From positions 1-39,193 of the forward strand of contig JAHPZI010000016.1 in NCBI GenBank assembly GCA_019058295.1: a stretch of DNA of 39,193 bases, read 5' to 3'. This stretch comes from Promethearchaeota archaeon. Lineage in GTDB: Archaea > Asgardarchaeota > Lokiarchaeia > Sigyniarchaeales > SOKP01. The notes beneath the pieces are model-generated. The model made no database searches and was not told the origin of the DNA. It worked only from the letters and a program-made list of their open reading frames with translations. Shown here piece after piece: positions 15,996 to 25,057 of the stretch; within the stretch, counting starts at the first letter, position 1, and each line of letters begins with the position of its first letter. The position numbers were made by a program, and so were the translations under genes.

Positions 15996-17183
15996 CTATT
16001 TTGTCTGAACAAATTGAACACATTCATTATAAAAATTATTTCCGTAATGATCATAAGCGATTTTTTTATATGCATCTATTGAAATTTTTTGATCCTCAAT
16101 TTTTTTATCTCGTCTAGCGTGCAGTAAGTCCACAAAAGCTTCCAGTCTCGTACGGAAGCCTTCAGAACCACTCTGCTCGTCAAATGAGAAATAAATTACA
16201 GGTAAATCATATATCTTTTGGAGGTGATTTGTAATAATTGTTCGGGCAGTAACCTCAGGCATGCAGGTGAAAGGATATTGATGCACAAATCCATCAAATC
16301 CGGCTGTAGCTGTATCAATATATTCCCCAATCACCCATACCGCTTCTCCCCCAATATCCATAGGTAAATGAGGACGTGCAAGATGCTCAAGCCACTTCCT
16401 GTGGTAATTGAGATGGAATTTATGAACAATCCAATCATATAAAGAAATGCTTTGATTAATTAATACACCCATTTCCCCTAATTTCCGTCTAATATCGAGA
16501 TTAACGTAAGGTTCTAAACTGATATGGATCTCTCCTGAAATTCCTACTCTTAAGGGATTGCGAGTCTTATCAATATCCATATTATTAAATGTATCTTTTA
16601 TAACGTTGCGGAATGCACGCAATCCTTGAATTGTATTAGTTTCGTCCAGTTGTTTTACTAATTTATTAACTACTCTAGTAGTATCTCCTTGATTTCGCTC
16701 ATAAGCCCGAAAAATTCCTTCTGCAGTTTGAATATCTTCAAGGTGTTTAGCTTTTTTCAGGAAAAACCTGACAGCTTTTAGAGCTTTTGTATACAACGTC
16801 AATCTGTTGGAAGGACCAATCTTGAATATGAGTCTGAGCCACCGGAACGATAGTAAATCAGCTTGGTCAAGAGGAATTAGTCTAAAGTTTTTATACCCCA
16901 TTTCTTTTAAAAGCCGCTCCTGAACGCTGGCATAAAATCCGAAACGGCAGGGTCCGCAATCAATGGCCATAATTAGGGTATCTGCTCCCTTGTCAAGTGC
17001 GTTTTTGAGATCTCCGAGTGTTGCTTTAAAAGGAAAGCAAACAAATTCGGGACTGTATTTTACGCCTATTTTTATTGCTTCTCGATTAGTAGGGTCAGGT
17101 AAAACTACATCTACACCCATACATTCAACTAATGTTTTGAAAGCTACCCGACTAAGACCCATATTTGGAAATGAAGCTAGCAT
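15996..17183 (-). CDS. HgdB-like 2-hydroxyacyl-CoA dehydratase-related protein
   Basis: 395 residues related to the HgdB/BcrC dehydratase subunits of the activase-dependent group. Conserved features are C49 in FVCFPFKATLGD, CGPCRFGFY (76-84), C307 in FTCMPEVTARTI, and FDEQSGSEGFRTRLEAFVDLLH near 350. The cysteines are candidates for binding a 4Fe-4S cluster. Catalytic relatives remove water from 2-hydroxyacyl-CoA through a ketyl radical or reduce aromatic acyl-CoA; in this uncharacterised branch the substrate is unknown. AGGAGGT precedes the ATG by about 12 bases. It is flanked by the DUF2229 gene (17 bases) and the activase (7-13 bases), so the three form one unit. In many bacteria the same pieces are fused in one very long protein. 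Confidence 0.85.
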   Translation of the reverse strand: MLASFPNMGLSRVAFKTLVECMGVDVVLPDPTNREAIKIGVKYSPEFVCFPFKATLGDLKNALDKGADTLIMAIDCGPCRFGFYASVQERLLKEMGYKNFRLIPLDQADLLSFRWLRLIFKIGPSNRLTLYTKALKAVRFFLKKAKHLEDIQTAEGIFRAYERNQGDTTRVVNKLVKQLDETNTIQGLRAFRNVIKDTFNNMDIDKTRNPLRVGISGEIHISLEPYVNLDIRRKLGEMGVLINQSISLYDWIVHKFHLNYHRKWLEHLARPHLPMDIGGEAVWVIGEYIDTATAGFDGFVHQYPFTCMPEVTARTIITNHLQKIYDLPVIYFSFDEQSGSEGFRTRLEAFVDLLHARRDKKIEDQKISIDAYKKIAYDHYGNNFYNECVQFVQTK

Positions 17184-17200
17184 ATTAAACTTTATACCTC

Positions 17201-18232
17201 CTATGATACTTTTATCGTTGATTTAATCTTTTGCTTTGATGCAGCTCTTTGTTTTTGTTTCTTCCTTTTAATCATATCGGTAAAACTTTCTATTCGAGTG
17301 AGCAGCCCTGCGTCTCCACTGTGCTCGTCTATTATAATTGCGAGATAAGGAATTCCGACAGCTTTCATATCATGCATTATTAATTCTGAGATAAGGCTAT
17401 CAGGACCACAAGCGAAGCTTATGAGGAAGATTACCCCATCAATTTCATTACGCCCTTTAGTTAAAAAATATCTAATTGCCTGCATAATTTCTTCTTCATG
17501 TCTCCAATAGTTCAAAAGTTTCTTGTTGACAATAACTTGTTCCTTAAAAATATGCTCGGGCAAATTTTCAATCGTGATAACCTCAACATCTTGATCGTTC
17601 AATTTTTTTGCGAAATCTAAATTTACATAAGTATCAAAGAGATTATAAGCATGTCCTAATAATAGGAATTTAATAGAACCCTTACTTTTTCTTTTTGGCA
17701 CTTTGAAAGAGACGTCTCTTAACACTAGCCTTAAAGCATGAATGACAGAAACTCCTTTCCTTAAAAATTCTAAATACTCATCGTAATATTTTTGGGCTTT
17801 TTTATATGCCTCTAAGGAAGCTGATTGACTTTTACCTAATTGCTTACCAAGTTCTATTACTGCTGTGGCAATCGGAAATTCTTTCACATTTACTTCAAAA
17901 TTTAATAATCTTGGGCAATTTGGCAGAATTTTAATAACATCCGGGAGAGATATCCATTTTGGACACCAGTAGGATTCCTTTAATTCAGAAACATATCTCG
18001 GAACGAATAGAAAGTCTAAATCAGGATGTTCCTCTACTAATTGGAGCGCATGGCCGTAATAAACTTTCACAGGTAGACATAGTTCTCCAAATCCATGCAT
18101 TACTCCTACTTCTACTAATTTTTTATTAGTTGGTGAACTAAGGATTATTTCGACATTCAATTCATCAAATAATTTTTTCCAAAAAGGGAAGAATTTGTAA
18201 TAGTGGAGTGCTCTAGGAATACCAACTTTCAT
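17201..18232 (-). CDS. DUF2229-family acyl-CoA dehydratase-related protein
   Basis: 343 residues starting KVGIPRALHYYKFFPFW, the signature of DUF2229 (CoA-substrate-specific activase-associated domain), with SSPTNKKLVEVG and a cysteine in FGELCLPVKVYYGHA (about 50-66). It shares with its neighbour the C-terminal block DEHSGDAGLLTRIESFTDM, so the two are distant paralogues, probably the two halves of a heterodimer activated by the downstream ATPase. Candidate cluster ligands are C53, C118 (SYWCPKW), C129 and C275 (ACGPD). The ATG lies three bases after the stop of the tandem acyltransferase, implying coupling. Confidence 0.85.
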   Translation of the reverse strand: MKVGIPRALHYYKFFPFWKKLFDELNVEIILSSPTNKKLVEVGVMHGFGELCLPVKVYYGHALQLVEEHPDLDFLFVPRYVSELKESYWCPKWISLPDVIKILPNCPRLLNFEVNVKEFPIATAVIELGKQLGKSQSASLEAYKKAQKYYDEYLEFLRKGVSVIHALRLVLRDVSFKVPKRKSKGSIKFLLLGHAYNLFDTYVNLDFAKKLNDQDVEVITIENLPEHIFKEQVIVNKKLLNYWRHEEEIMQAIRYFLTKGRNEIDGVIFLISFACGPDSLISELIMHDMKAVGIPYLAIIIDEHSGDAGLLTRIESFTDMIKRKKQKQRAASKQKIKSTIKVS

Positions 18233-18235
18233 TTT

Positions 18236-19891
18236 TTAAACATTAGGGTTATTATAAAACATTAAATCCTTAATTCTTTCCATCAAGATATTAGTTAATC
18301 TTCTAAGCTCGTCATATTTTGGCATTGGTTTATCGAAATACTGTGAATGCTCCATAAAAGGTTCTCCAGCCTTCATTATACATCCTTTTCCAAAATTGAG
18401 CATTTTTGCATGTTTTGGATATATATTTTCAGTACCAGTTACTCCAACGGGTATAATAGGTACTTTTGTCTCGATAGCCAAGCGAACTGCTCCTGCATGG
18501 CCTTCTAATAAATCACCCCCTCCTAGATTGGTTGTTCCCTCAGGATAAACAACAACAAGCTGACCCTCTTCTAATCGATCTTTGCCAGTATTGTACGAGC
18601 TTATATCATGTTCTCCTCTTCTTAATGGAAATGCGTGATGTGTTCTTACCCAAGCGTTTACGATTGGTATTTTGAATAAAGATTCTTTTGCCATTTGATA
18701 TAATTGTCTACCTCCATTTTGCCATATGGCTAAAGGAAGCATTAATACATCCCATTCTGAGTTATGGCCACACGCAATAAGCGCTCCACCTTCTTGAGGT
18801 ATATGTTTATCAAAATCTATGACTTTAATAGGATTAATTAAATCAGTATAAGCAGTTAATAAAACACCTGTTAAGCCATATATTGGCTTTGTAAATGCGT
18901 CTCGTGCTCCGATCATATCTAAGGTTTTAAGAAGTGCATACCAAAAATCGTCGACACTCCATAAAATATGATGTTGTATATTTTTAAGGATTCCTTTAAA
19001 TCCACTTGATTTAGGTTTATCTTCCATATCTTTAGGATATCCAATCGATAATTCTTTTGCTTCCTCGTCATCGCCTTCATATAATTTAATTAAAACCTCT
19101 CGTAATTCATCAGTTAATCTTCTAATGTCAGGATAAGATGGTTCCTTCCCATAATAATCATCATAATAAATTGGTTCTCCGCACCGACAAGTTACTTTAG
19201 TTGGTTTCATTACTAACTTGCCTTTTGGAAGTGCATTGCGAGATCCTAAAACTACGAATGGTACTATTGGTACACCCATTTCAATTGCAAGTCTAACAGC
19301 TCCAGTACGAAATTCTCCCATTTCTCCGTTCTCAGCTCGAGTTCCTTCAGGGAATATGCCTACATACTCTCCATTTTTAAGTAATTCCCTCGCTTTATTA
19401 GTCCCCTCATCTGGATTATCACGATCAAGCTCGAAAGCACCTAAATTTTTGAAAAGAGTAGTTACTATGGGCGTTTTAAAATTTTCTTTTTTAGACATCC
19501 ATCTAATTGGTCTATGGACTGCTCCCCCAACAAAGAATGGATCTAAATGGGAATTATGATTTGATACTATTACCGCACCACCATGCTCAGGAGGTATTGG
19601 ACCCTCTACTCTATAGTTCCAAAAAAGACGCATCGCTGATTTACACCAAAAAGCATAAGCAAGCCACCATTGGAATTCATCAACTTCATCTTGTATTGTG
19701 AACTTTTCGCAGATAGAACGTAATATGTTATTTATATAATCAATAGGATTATGTTTTAATATTTTATATAGGGCTTTTTCATGAGGTTTCTCATATTCAA
19801 GTTCTTTATCTTTCTCTTCAATTTCGAATTTTACTTTTTCTTTTTTTATTTGTTTTTCTGATTCTTTTAAATCAATTTTAGGAATTTCCAT
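18236..19891 (-). CDS. Tandem PlsC-type acyltransferase
   Basis: 551 residues containing two complete lysophosphatidate/glycerolphosphate acyltransferase domains. Domain 1 (about 85-275) has NHNSHLD (H112, D117) and FPEGTR (180-185). Domain 2 (about 345-545) has GHNSEWD (H376, D381) and YPEGTT (449-454). Both keep the H-x4-D catalytic dyad; the second has T for R in the substrate motif. PlsC enzymes move an acyl chain from acyl-CoA or acyl carrier protein to lysophospholipid. An 80-residue charged N-terminal extension and a linker between the domains are unassigned. No strong signal peptide is present. AAGAGGT stands eight bases before the ATG. In an archaeon with presumed ether lipids, an intact tandem PlsC beside CoA-ester enzymes is notable. 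Confidence 0.9.
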   Translation of the reverse strand: MEIPKIDLKESEKQIKKEKVKFEIEEKDKELEYEKPHEKALYKILKHNPIDYINNILRSICEKFTIQDEVDEFQWWLAYAFWCKSAMRLFWNYRVEGPIPPEHGGAVIVSNHNSHLDPFFVGGAVHRPIRWMSKKENFKTPIVTTLFKNLGAFELDRDNPDEGTNKARELLKNGEYVGIFPEGTRAENGEMGEFRTGAVRLAIEMGVPIVPFVVLGSRNALPKGKLVMKPTKVTCRCGEPIYYDDYYGKEPSYPDIRRLTDELREVLIKLYEGDDEEAKELSIGYPKDMEDKPKSSGFKGILKNIQHHILWSVDDFWYALLKTLDMIGARDAFTKPIYGLTGVLLTAYTDLINPIKVIDFDKHIPQEGGALIACGHNSEWDVLMLPLAIWQNGGRQLYQMAKESLFKIPIVNAWVRTHHAFPLRRGEHDISSYNTGKDRLEEGQLVVVYPEGTTNLGGGDLLEGHAGAVRLAIETKVPIIPVGVTGTENIYPKHAKMLNFGKGCIMKAGEPFMEHSQYFDKPMPKYDELRRLTNILMERIKDLMFYNNPNV

Positions 19892-19909
19892 TTATCATAA
19901 CCTCTTATT

Positions 19910-20695
19910 TTAAGATTTCATTTTTAATGATGTTTGAACATTAGAATTTGAAATACGACCATTTTTAATACCAATGAGCTCTAATAATTCTGTTATTGAA
20001 TTAACCAATAAATCTGGCTGGAAATCAGCTAAGACTTCTTTTTTACTAATCCCGCTTGCTATACCTACGGTACACAATCCTGCTTCTTTACCCGCTTCAA
20101 TATCAGTTGGCATATCTCCAAATAATAACCACTCTGATCCTTTAATTTTTTTATACTTCTCTAAAACAGGGAGAAACGCGTCTGGGTGTGGTTTTAGAGC
20201 TGGAAGTTTATCGGCCCCATAAACTTCTTCAAAATATTTTTCAAGACCCTCCTTTTCTATTGATTCTATAACACTTCTTGTTTGATTGTGAGATACAATA
20301 AAAAGAACACACTCTTTTTTAAGAAAAGAAATTAGTTCTTTTGAGCCAGGAAATATCGATGCTTCTTTTGAATATTCCTGGTATTTTCCAAAGATTTTCA
20401 TTGCAATACGCAATTTTTTGAGATATCTTAAATGGCTCAAACTAGATATGGCCTTGAAAATTTCATATGATTGTAGTAGTATTTTAGGTATAGGATATCC
20501 TTGGATTGATTCCAATGTAGTTCCGATTTCTTGTATTGTAAGGTCCATGTCTGCTTGGATGTTCTTTTCAGTATAAACCTCTTCAATTGATCTTTTTAGT
20601 GGATCCATAACATCCAACAGTGTGCCATCAAAATCAAAAATTACACCACGAAACGCGCGTTCTCGTAATTTTTTAATTATTTTTTGGTCATTCAT
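19910..20695 (-). CDS. HAD-superfamily phosphatase, phosphoglycolate phosphatase-like
   Basis: 261 residues from the ATG at 20695 (a TTG two codons earlier is less likely). HAD motif I is VIFDFDGTLLD (nucleophile D21, acid D23). Motif II is FIVSHNQTR. A conserved lysine lies in LKPHPDAFLP, and motif IV is LFGDMPTDIEAGKEAG. The all-helical cap between motifs I and II fits the subclass I phosphoglycolate phosphatase/beta-phosphoglucomutase group. As first gene of the operon with the tandem PlsC 18 bases downstream, it could dephosphorylate a lipid or glycerol phosphate intermediate. That role is inferred from position only. Confidence 0.85.
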   Translation of the reverse strand: MNDQKIIKKLRERAFRGVIFDFDGTLLDVMDPLKRSIEEVYTEKNIQADMDLTIQEIGTTLESIQGYPIPKILLQSYEIFKAISSLSHLRYLKKLRIAMKIFGKYQEYSKEASIFPGSKELISFLKKECVLFIVSHNQTRSVIESIEKEGLEKYFEEVYGADKLPALKPHPDAFLPVLEKYKKIKGSEWLLFGDMPTDIEAGKEAGLCTVGIASGISKKEVLADFQPDLLVNSITELLELIGIKNGRISNSNVQTSLKMKS

Positions 20696-21035
20696 TTTCA
20701 AATCTAAGAATGTTCTACCACTCTATAACAAGATATATCTTTTAATCAAATATGTATTTATACAATAAATTATATTTTTATTTTTAAACATAATCACCTA
20801 TTTCATACTTTCGGAAGTATTAAACTTTTAATAATTGTATTAAAATTTTTGTAAAAAATTAATAACAGAAAATTGCACTGGTAATTTCAGTAGAGAAAAG
20901 TACAGAATTATCGTTTCAATATATTAAAATCTTAGATCTCATTTTCAAAACACGATAAACAAATTCTACATAAATAAAAGGTGCTTTATAATAACAAATG
21001 AGTCAAAATTTTCTATAAATCGTCACTTTTGGTCA

Positions 21036-22406
21036 TTGTTCCTCTTGGGTGGTTTTCAAAGTTTAGCTTTTGGAGGATTAATTGTTCTTGTTGTACCATT
21101 ATCATTTATAATATGGCCCAATGATCCATATCATGCGCTAGATATGGGAATTTTGATTACTGTATTATTTTGGGTATCGGCAGCGGCAGGGATTTTTTTT
21201 GGATTCTATATCGATAAATTTAGAAGAACTAAGATAATTTTTGCAATTTCGATTTTTAGAGGAATTAGTATGTTCTTGATTGGATTTGTGGATGAGGGAA
21301 AAGGTATGGAAACATGGTGGTATTTTTTATTATATATCATCATTTTTGCCTTTTTTACAGGAGGGTCCTGGCCTTCTATTGTTTCTCTCTCAAACGATAT
21401 CGTTCCAAAAGATTATCGTTCCCGATTTTTTGGAATAATGGGGATTATAATGGGGTCCTTTACTACATTTGGGTTTTTAATAGCTTCTGCTTTTGTTCAA
21501 TATGGATATTGGAGGCTTTATTTCTGGTGGATTGGGTTATCAATTCTCGTTGCTGGTTTTATATTTTTTATTCACATTAAAGAGCCAAAAAGAGGGAGCC
21601 AAGAAGAACAACTTAATGAGCTTCTTAAAGATGATTCCATTGAATATGATTTCCAAATTGATCTTGAAACGATGAAAAAAACCATGTTAAGTAAAACTAA
21701 TATTGTTGCGCTAATTGAAGGTATTTCATCGAATATTCTAATGGGTAGTCTATATTTACTAGTTTTACCTTTCATACAAACTGAACCCCATAACCTTTCT
21801 CCCGTTTTTACCGGTCTTTTTTTAATTGTATTTGGTTTTACTGGGGGATTTATTGGGCAATTATTTCTTGCTAGATTCTCGGATAAAGTTGCTAAAACCC
21901 ATCCCATTAGTAGAATCTATTTTATAATTATAGCTCTTAGTGTAAGTGTTATTGCTTTTGTTCTTCTGTTTTTTATTCCATTGCCACATTTAACAATAGA
22001 ACAAGGTCGGGATATTCCATATTTATTCTCGATACCAATGATATGGATCTGGGGGGCGTTATTTTTTACTTCTAGCATAATATCTTCACTATATATGGTT
22101 AATCAAGCTCCTCTTCTCCAAGATATAAACCTTCCTGAAGCCCAAGGGAAAATTACTTCCTGGAATCAACTTGTAGAAAATATCGGTTTTGGCGCAGGAC
22201 CTTTGATTGTCGGAATTATTTTAACTGTGACTAGTTTAGATTATCAATTAACCGTTGTAGTAGTTTCTCTTTTAATAATTCCAGGAATACTGTTGTGGTT
22301 TTTAGCTTTAAGATGGTATGGTGAAGATAAGAATGCAATTAAAAAAATTTTAGATGAGCGAGCTGAAATTTTAAGAAAAAACAAATCTACTCAATTGTCC
22401 CCATAG
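21036..22406 (+). CDS. Major facilitator superfamily transporter
   Basis: 456 residues, about twelve hydrophobic helices, with the MFS motif A between helices 2 and 3 (GFYIDKFRRTK, about 49-59) and a related GGFIGQLFLARFSDKV in the second half. A central charged loop separates the two six-helix bundles. The substrate is unknown. The start is doubtful: the only in-frame starts are TTG (21036) and later codons, yet the upstream frame continues as SINRHFWSL, which looks like the normal N-terminal tail. An ATG at 20998 in another frame would connect after one inserted base in the AAAATTTT run at 21005-21012, giving MSQKFSINRHFW. Helix 1 is intact either way, so the TTG could still work. Confidence 0.85.
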   Translation: MFLLGGFQSLAFGGLIVLVVPLSFIIWPNDPYHALDMGILITVLFWVSAAAGIFFGFYIDKFRRTKIIFAISIFRGISMFLIGFVDEGKGMETWWYFLLYIIIFAFFTGGSWPSIVSLSNDIVPKDYRSRFFGIMGIIMGSFTTFGFLIASAFVQYGYWRLYFWWIGLSILVAGFIFFIHIKEPKRGSQEEQLNELLKDDSIEYDFQIDLETMKKTMLSKTNIVALIEGISSNILMGSLYLLVLPFIQTEPHNLSPVFTGLFLIVFGFTGGFIGQLFLARFSDKVAKTHPISRIYFIIIALSVSVIAFVLLFFIPLPHLTIEQGRDIPYLFSIPMIWIWGALFFTSSIISSLYMVNQAPLLQDINLPEAQGKITSWNQLVENIGFGAGPLIVGIILTVTSLDYQLTVVVVSLLIIPGILLWFLALRWYGEDKNAIKKILDERAEILRKNKSTQLSP

Positions 22407-22465
22407 CTTTTTATCTAATTAAATTAACGCTAATGACCTAAAAATAATAAGGAAAAAAAAACCTT

Positions 22466-22759
22466 TTAAATGTCTAACATTCTGAGTCGTTGGGAAATAC
22501 TTCTTCTCTTTAAAATTTTAACGAAATTGTCTTGTCTTTGTTTTAGACTATTCAAAAACTGGTCCAGCTTATCAAAATTATTGAAAAATTGTTCTGTCCC
22601 ATCTACAATAATTTTGACTCCTTTTTTTTCACCTTTTTGAATAATTGCATAAACTCCTCCCAATTCATCATGCTTAATAAATACTTTTTCTGAGTTTGGA
22701 TTCTTTTCATTACCCTTCTTGGCCCAAAAATTATTTTTTAGTAAAAAACTCCTGTACAT
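22466..22759 (-). CDS. Hypothetical small protein
   Basis: 97 residues from the ATG at 22759; two GTG codons at 22777-22772 offer longer forms. AGGTGG lies about 12-14 bases before the ATG. The middle (KVFIKHDELGGVYAIIQKGEKKGVKIIVDG) alternates hydrophobic and charged residues like a small beta-sheet. The end (FDKLDQFLNSLKQRQDNFVKILKRR) is a basic amphipathic helix. No family recognised. It converges on the MFS gene across about 60 bases. Confidence 0.55.
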   Translation of the reverse strand: MYRSFLLKNNFWAKKGNEKNPNSEKVFIKHDELGGVYAIIQKGEKKGVKIIVDGTEQFFNNFDKLDQFLNSLKQRQDNFVKILKRRSISQRLRMLDI

Positions 22760-22777
22760 CGAAATAGCAAACACCAC

Positions 22778-23200
22778 CTTTTTTTTATTTTTATATATTT
22801 TCTGAGAGTCATCTTGATATATTCAATTATGACCCTTGCAGTAAGATCTAAGTAATACAAATAAATTTCATAATATAGAATAGTGTATTATCCAGATTAC
22901 ACAATACAAATTTAATAATTCCACACACACAAATTTATTCATATTACTCTGCCTTATCATAATCTAAAAAACGCAGATTTTATTTATAAATAACAAAGTA
23001 AAATTGTTTTAAGTTAATACTACAAATAATTTACTTGGGGTCAATTTCCATTGCTTTATATTACTCAAAAAAAAATTCTTTTTTCGTAATAAAAGAACAA
23101 AATAAGTTTTTTTAATATCTCTTTTATAGTTTTGTATAATATAATTTTATTATAGACAAATCCTTAAGAGTAGATGCGTTAAGGGTTATAAGGTATTTTT
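22778..23200. other. Intergenic spacer
   Basis: About 420 bases, strongly AT-rich, without a supported coding frame on either strand and without tRNA- or rRNA-like structure. Short CA-rich words (CCACACACACAAA near 22921) break the composition, but no repeat array is formed. It presumably carries the divergent promoters of its neighbours. Confidence 0.5.
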
Positions 23201-23494
23201 ATGGATTGGGAAACTAAGCTTTATTCTGATATTATGGAACAAGCATTTGATGTTTTAAATGATTATAACGATAGATTTATTTGGAAGTGCCATATAATTA
23301 TAGATCTAATGGATATTTTAAAAGAATCGGTAAATGAATCTATTAAATTAGTCATTACAAATGCCCTAATTTTATTATTATCTATATTTGAAGATTTTTA
23401 TATCGACTCTCTTGATTCAAAGAGTGTAGAATTTGATGAAATCTCAAACATAGAAAAGGATCTCCTAATTAATATTTTAAAATCAGAGGTTTAA
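23201..23494 (+). CDS. Hypothetical helical protein
   Basis: 97 residues, acidic and predicted helical throughout, with a hydrophobic centre (LVITNALILLLSIFEDFYIDSL, about 47-68) that could be a buried helix or a single membrane segment. No family recognised. AAGGT lies about six bases before the ATG, supporting the start. A small cysteine-rich gene follows on the same strand after about 60 bases, so the two may be co-expressed. Confidence 0.5.
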   Translation: MDWETKLYSDIMEQAFDVLNDYNDRFIWKCHIIIDLMDILKESVNESIKLVITNALILLLSIFEDFYIDSLDSKSVEFDEISNIEKDLLINILKSEV

Positions 23495-23556
23495 ATTTAA
23501 ATTACACATTTCGGAAAAAAAGAAAAGTCGAAATTATAAAAATTAGAGAGATGATG

Positions 23557-23712
23557 ATGAGTACTGGGATAAGTTTAGATGAAGATCTTGAATTAAAATG
23601 CGCTTTTTTCGATAAATGCTCTTTACCAAAACTAGATTCATTATGCTATAAATCTCCTGATTTTTTGATCTGTCCTGAATATAAAAAGAGGAAAGAACAA
23701 CTAACTAAATAA
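23557..23712 (+). CDS. Small four-cysteine (zinc-binding-like) protein
   Basis: 51 residues from the third of three consecutive ATG codons (23551, 23554, 23557); GAGAG at 23546-23550 is best spaced for the last. Four cysteines are arranged C-x5-C, C-x8-C: KCAFFDKCSL, then SLCYKSPDFLICPEYKKR. Small proteins of this C...C...C-x-x-Y-K-R type are frequent in archaeal genomes and are thought to bind a metal, but their function is unknown. The spacing, conserved-looking cysteines and closing Y-K-K-R make a real gene more likely than a chance frame. Confidence 0.55.
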   Translation: MSTGISLDEDLELKCAFFDKCSLPKLDSLCYKSPDFLICPEYKKRKEQLTK

Positions 23713-23764
23713 TTCAATACAAAAATTAACTATTTCTTTTTAAAATTAAATCAGTATTATTCAT

Positions 23765-24520
23765 TTAAACGATTTTTGTGGAATAAAATAAAATATCATG
23801 CTTTGTTTTTTTAGTCTTGTTTAGATTTTTAAATATTAAACCTAATAATATAAAAAGAGATAGCATTAATCCGAAAAATAATAAAATCGCGAAAATATAA
23901 ACGAATATAATAGATATAGAATATACCTTTAATACTTCAAATAATAAACCAACTAAAAAAGGTATAGGAATCATTAAAACAATAATTGTGAGAGCATTAG
24001 TCATTCTTCTAATCTTAGATAGAATTGCTTTATATGGAGTAAGATCCCCTGTAAATTTACGAGAATTACTTTCATTTAGCTTAAGAAACTCATTACTCCA
24101 CTCATCATTTTTTGCATATATTACCGATTCAAACTTAAAATATTCCAACTGAATATGTAGACTAATTATATTATAAAATCTTCCATAAACATTGCTAAAA
24201 CAATATGCAAATACTATAAGTAATAAAAATGGCCACCAAATTTGTAAAATCGATAAAAAAATAGATAAAATAATTATCAATCCAATTATTAATAGACAAG
24301 GTTTTATTGATGGTTCCTCTTTCAATTTGGAATGTTTTAAACATACCCATGCTTTAAAGAATCTTTTATGATTTACATTATAAACATCGATTTTATTCGT
24401 AACTTCTTTTTCACCACATATAGGGCAGACCTTAGGAGGCTTTATATTAATTTCTTTATTCAATTCATCTTTAAAATCATTTTTAATAAATACAACATTA
24501 TAATCAGATAAATCTTTCAT
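23765..24520 (-). CDS. Membrane protein with N-terminal zinc-ribbon-like motif
   Basis: 251 residues. A soluble N-terminal part contains CPICGEKEV (about 32-40) and WVCLKH (about 58-63), a C-x2-C...C-x2-H site likely to bind zinc. Two paired hydrophobic segments follow at about 73-110, a soluble middle at 115-170, and two more at about 175-235, giving roughly four membrane helices. No family recognised. AAAGGAAA is near the ATG. The next minus-strand gene (24571) is also a membrane protein with a ribbon, so the pair may be related in function. Confidence 0.6.
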   Translation of the reverse strand: MKDLSDYNVVFIKNDFKDELNKEINIKPPKVCPICGEKEVTNKIDVYNVNHKRFFKAWVCLKHSKLKEEPSIKPCLLIIGLIIILSIFLSILQIWWPFLLLIVFAYCFSNVYGRFYNIISLHIQLEYFKFESVIYAKNDEWSNEFLKLNESNSRKFTGDLTPYKAILSKIRRMTNALTIIVLMIPIPFLVGLLFEVLKVYSISIIFVYIFAILLFFGLMLSLFILLGLIFKNLNKTKKTKHDILFYSTKIV

Positions 24521-24570
24521 AAATTTTCCTTTTTTATACAGTGAAAATATTTATTTAAGCTAAAACTCAT

Positions 24571-24933
24571 TTAAAAGTTCAATTCTAATAAAAATTCAAT
24601 AAAATTTAAATCAGTATTACAATTTGGACATGTTTCGGCTTTTTTCATTTCACTAATATCAGCTCCGCATTTATAACAGTATTTTTGAAATGCCCTAAAA
24701 TGGTTTATATTGCTTTTTATATGATTTATTGCCATATTATACATAAAAAATAAAATAAAAGGAGCTCCTGCTAAAAAAATACTAAATCCTAAAATAAAAG
24801 CAACTCTCCAGGTTCCATTTGATTCAAAAAGTTCTGGTGAGAAGATTAATAATATAACAACTAAAATAATGTAACTGATATAAGTAAATATAATTTCAAT
24901 TAAAGTTATTATTTTTATATGTTTTATTTTCAT
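24571..24933 (-). CDS. Membrane protein with C-terminal zinc ribbon
   Basis: 120 residues from the ATG at 24933 (a GTG three codons upstream gives 123). Two hydrophobic helices (about 8-32 and 43-67) precede a soluble C-terminal zinc ribbon with CYKCG and CPNCN. The topology mirrors the small protein at 7864 and reverses that of its neighbour at 23765. It lies about 50 bases upstream of that neighbour on the same strand and may be its operon partner. Function unknown. Confidence 0.6.
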   Translation of the reverse strand: MKIKHIKIITLIEIIFTYISYIILVVILLIFSPELFESNGTWRVAFILGFSIFLAGAPFILFFMYNMAINHIKSNINHFRAFQKYCYKCGADISEMKKAETCPNCNTDLNFIEFLLELNF

Positions 24934-25057
24934 TTTATTCACAATTCTTCTTAGATTTTAAATATATATATTAATTAAATCTTCAAATTTATTTAACCAA
25001 TACAAAAAATTTTTGGAAAAAAAGCATTTTCTTAACTTTCATTTAAAAAACACTCTT

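Noticed and set aside
16229..16262. The 34-bp match with 7250-7283 as a regulatory or attachment site
   Set aside because: One copy lies inside a conserved coding motif and the differences are silent codon changes, which fits a coding origin better than a DNA site.
19218..19701. Plus-strand frames opposite the tandem PlsC gene
   Set aside because: They are antisense shadows of a gene with intact HxxxxD and FPEGTR motifs.
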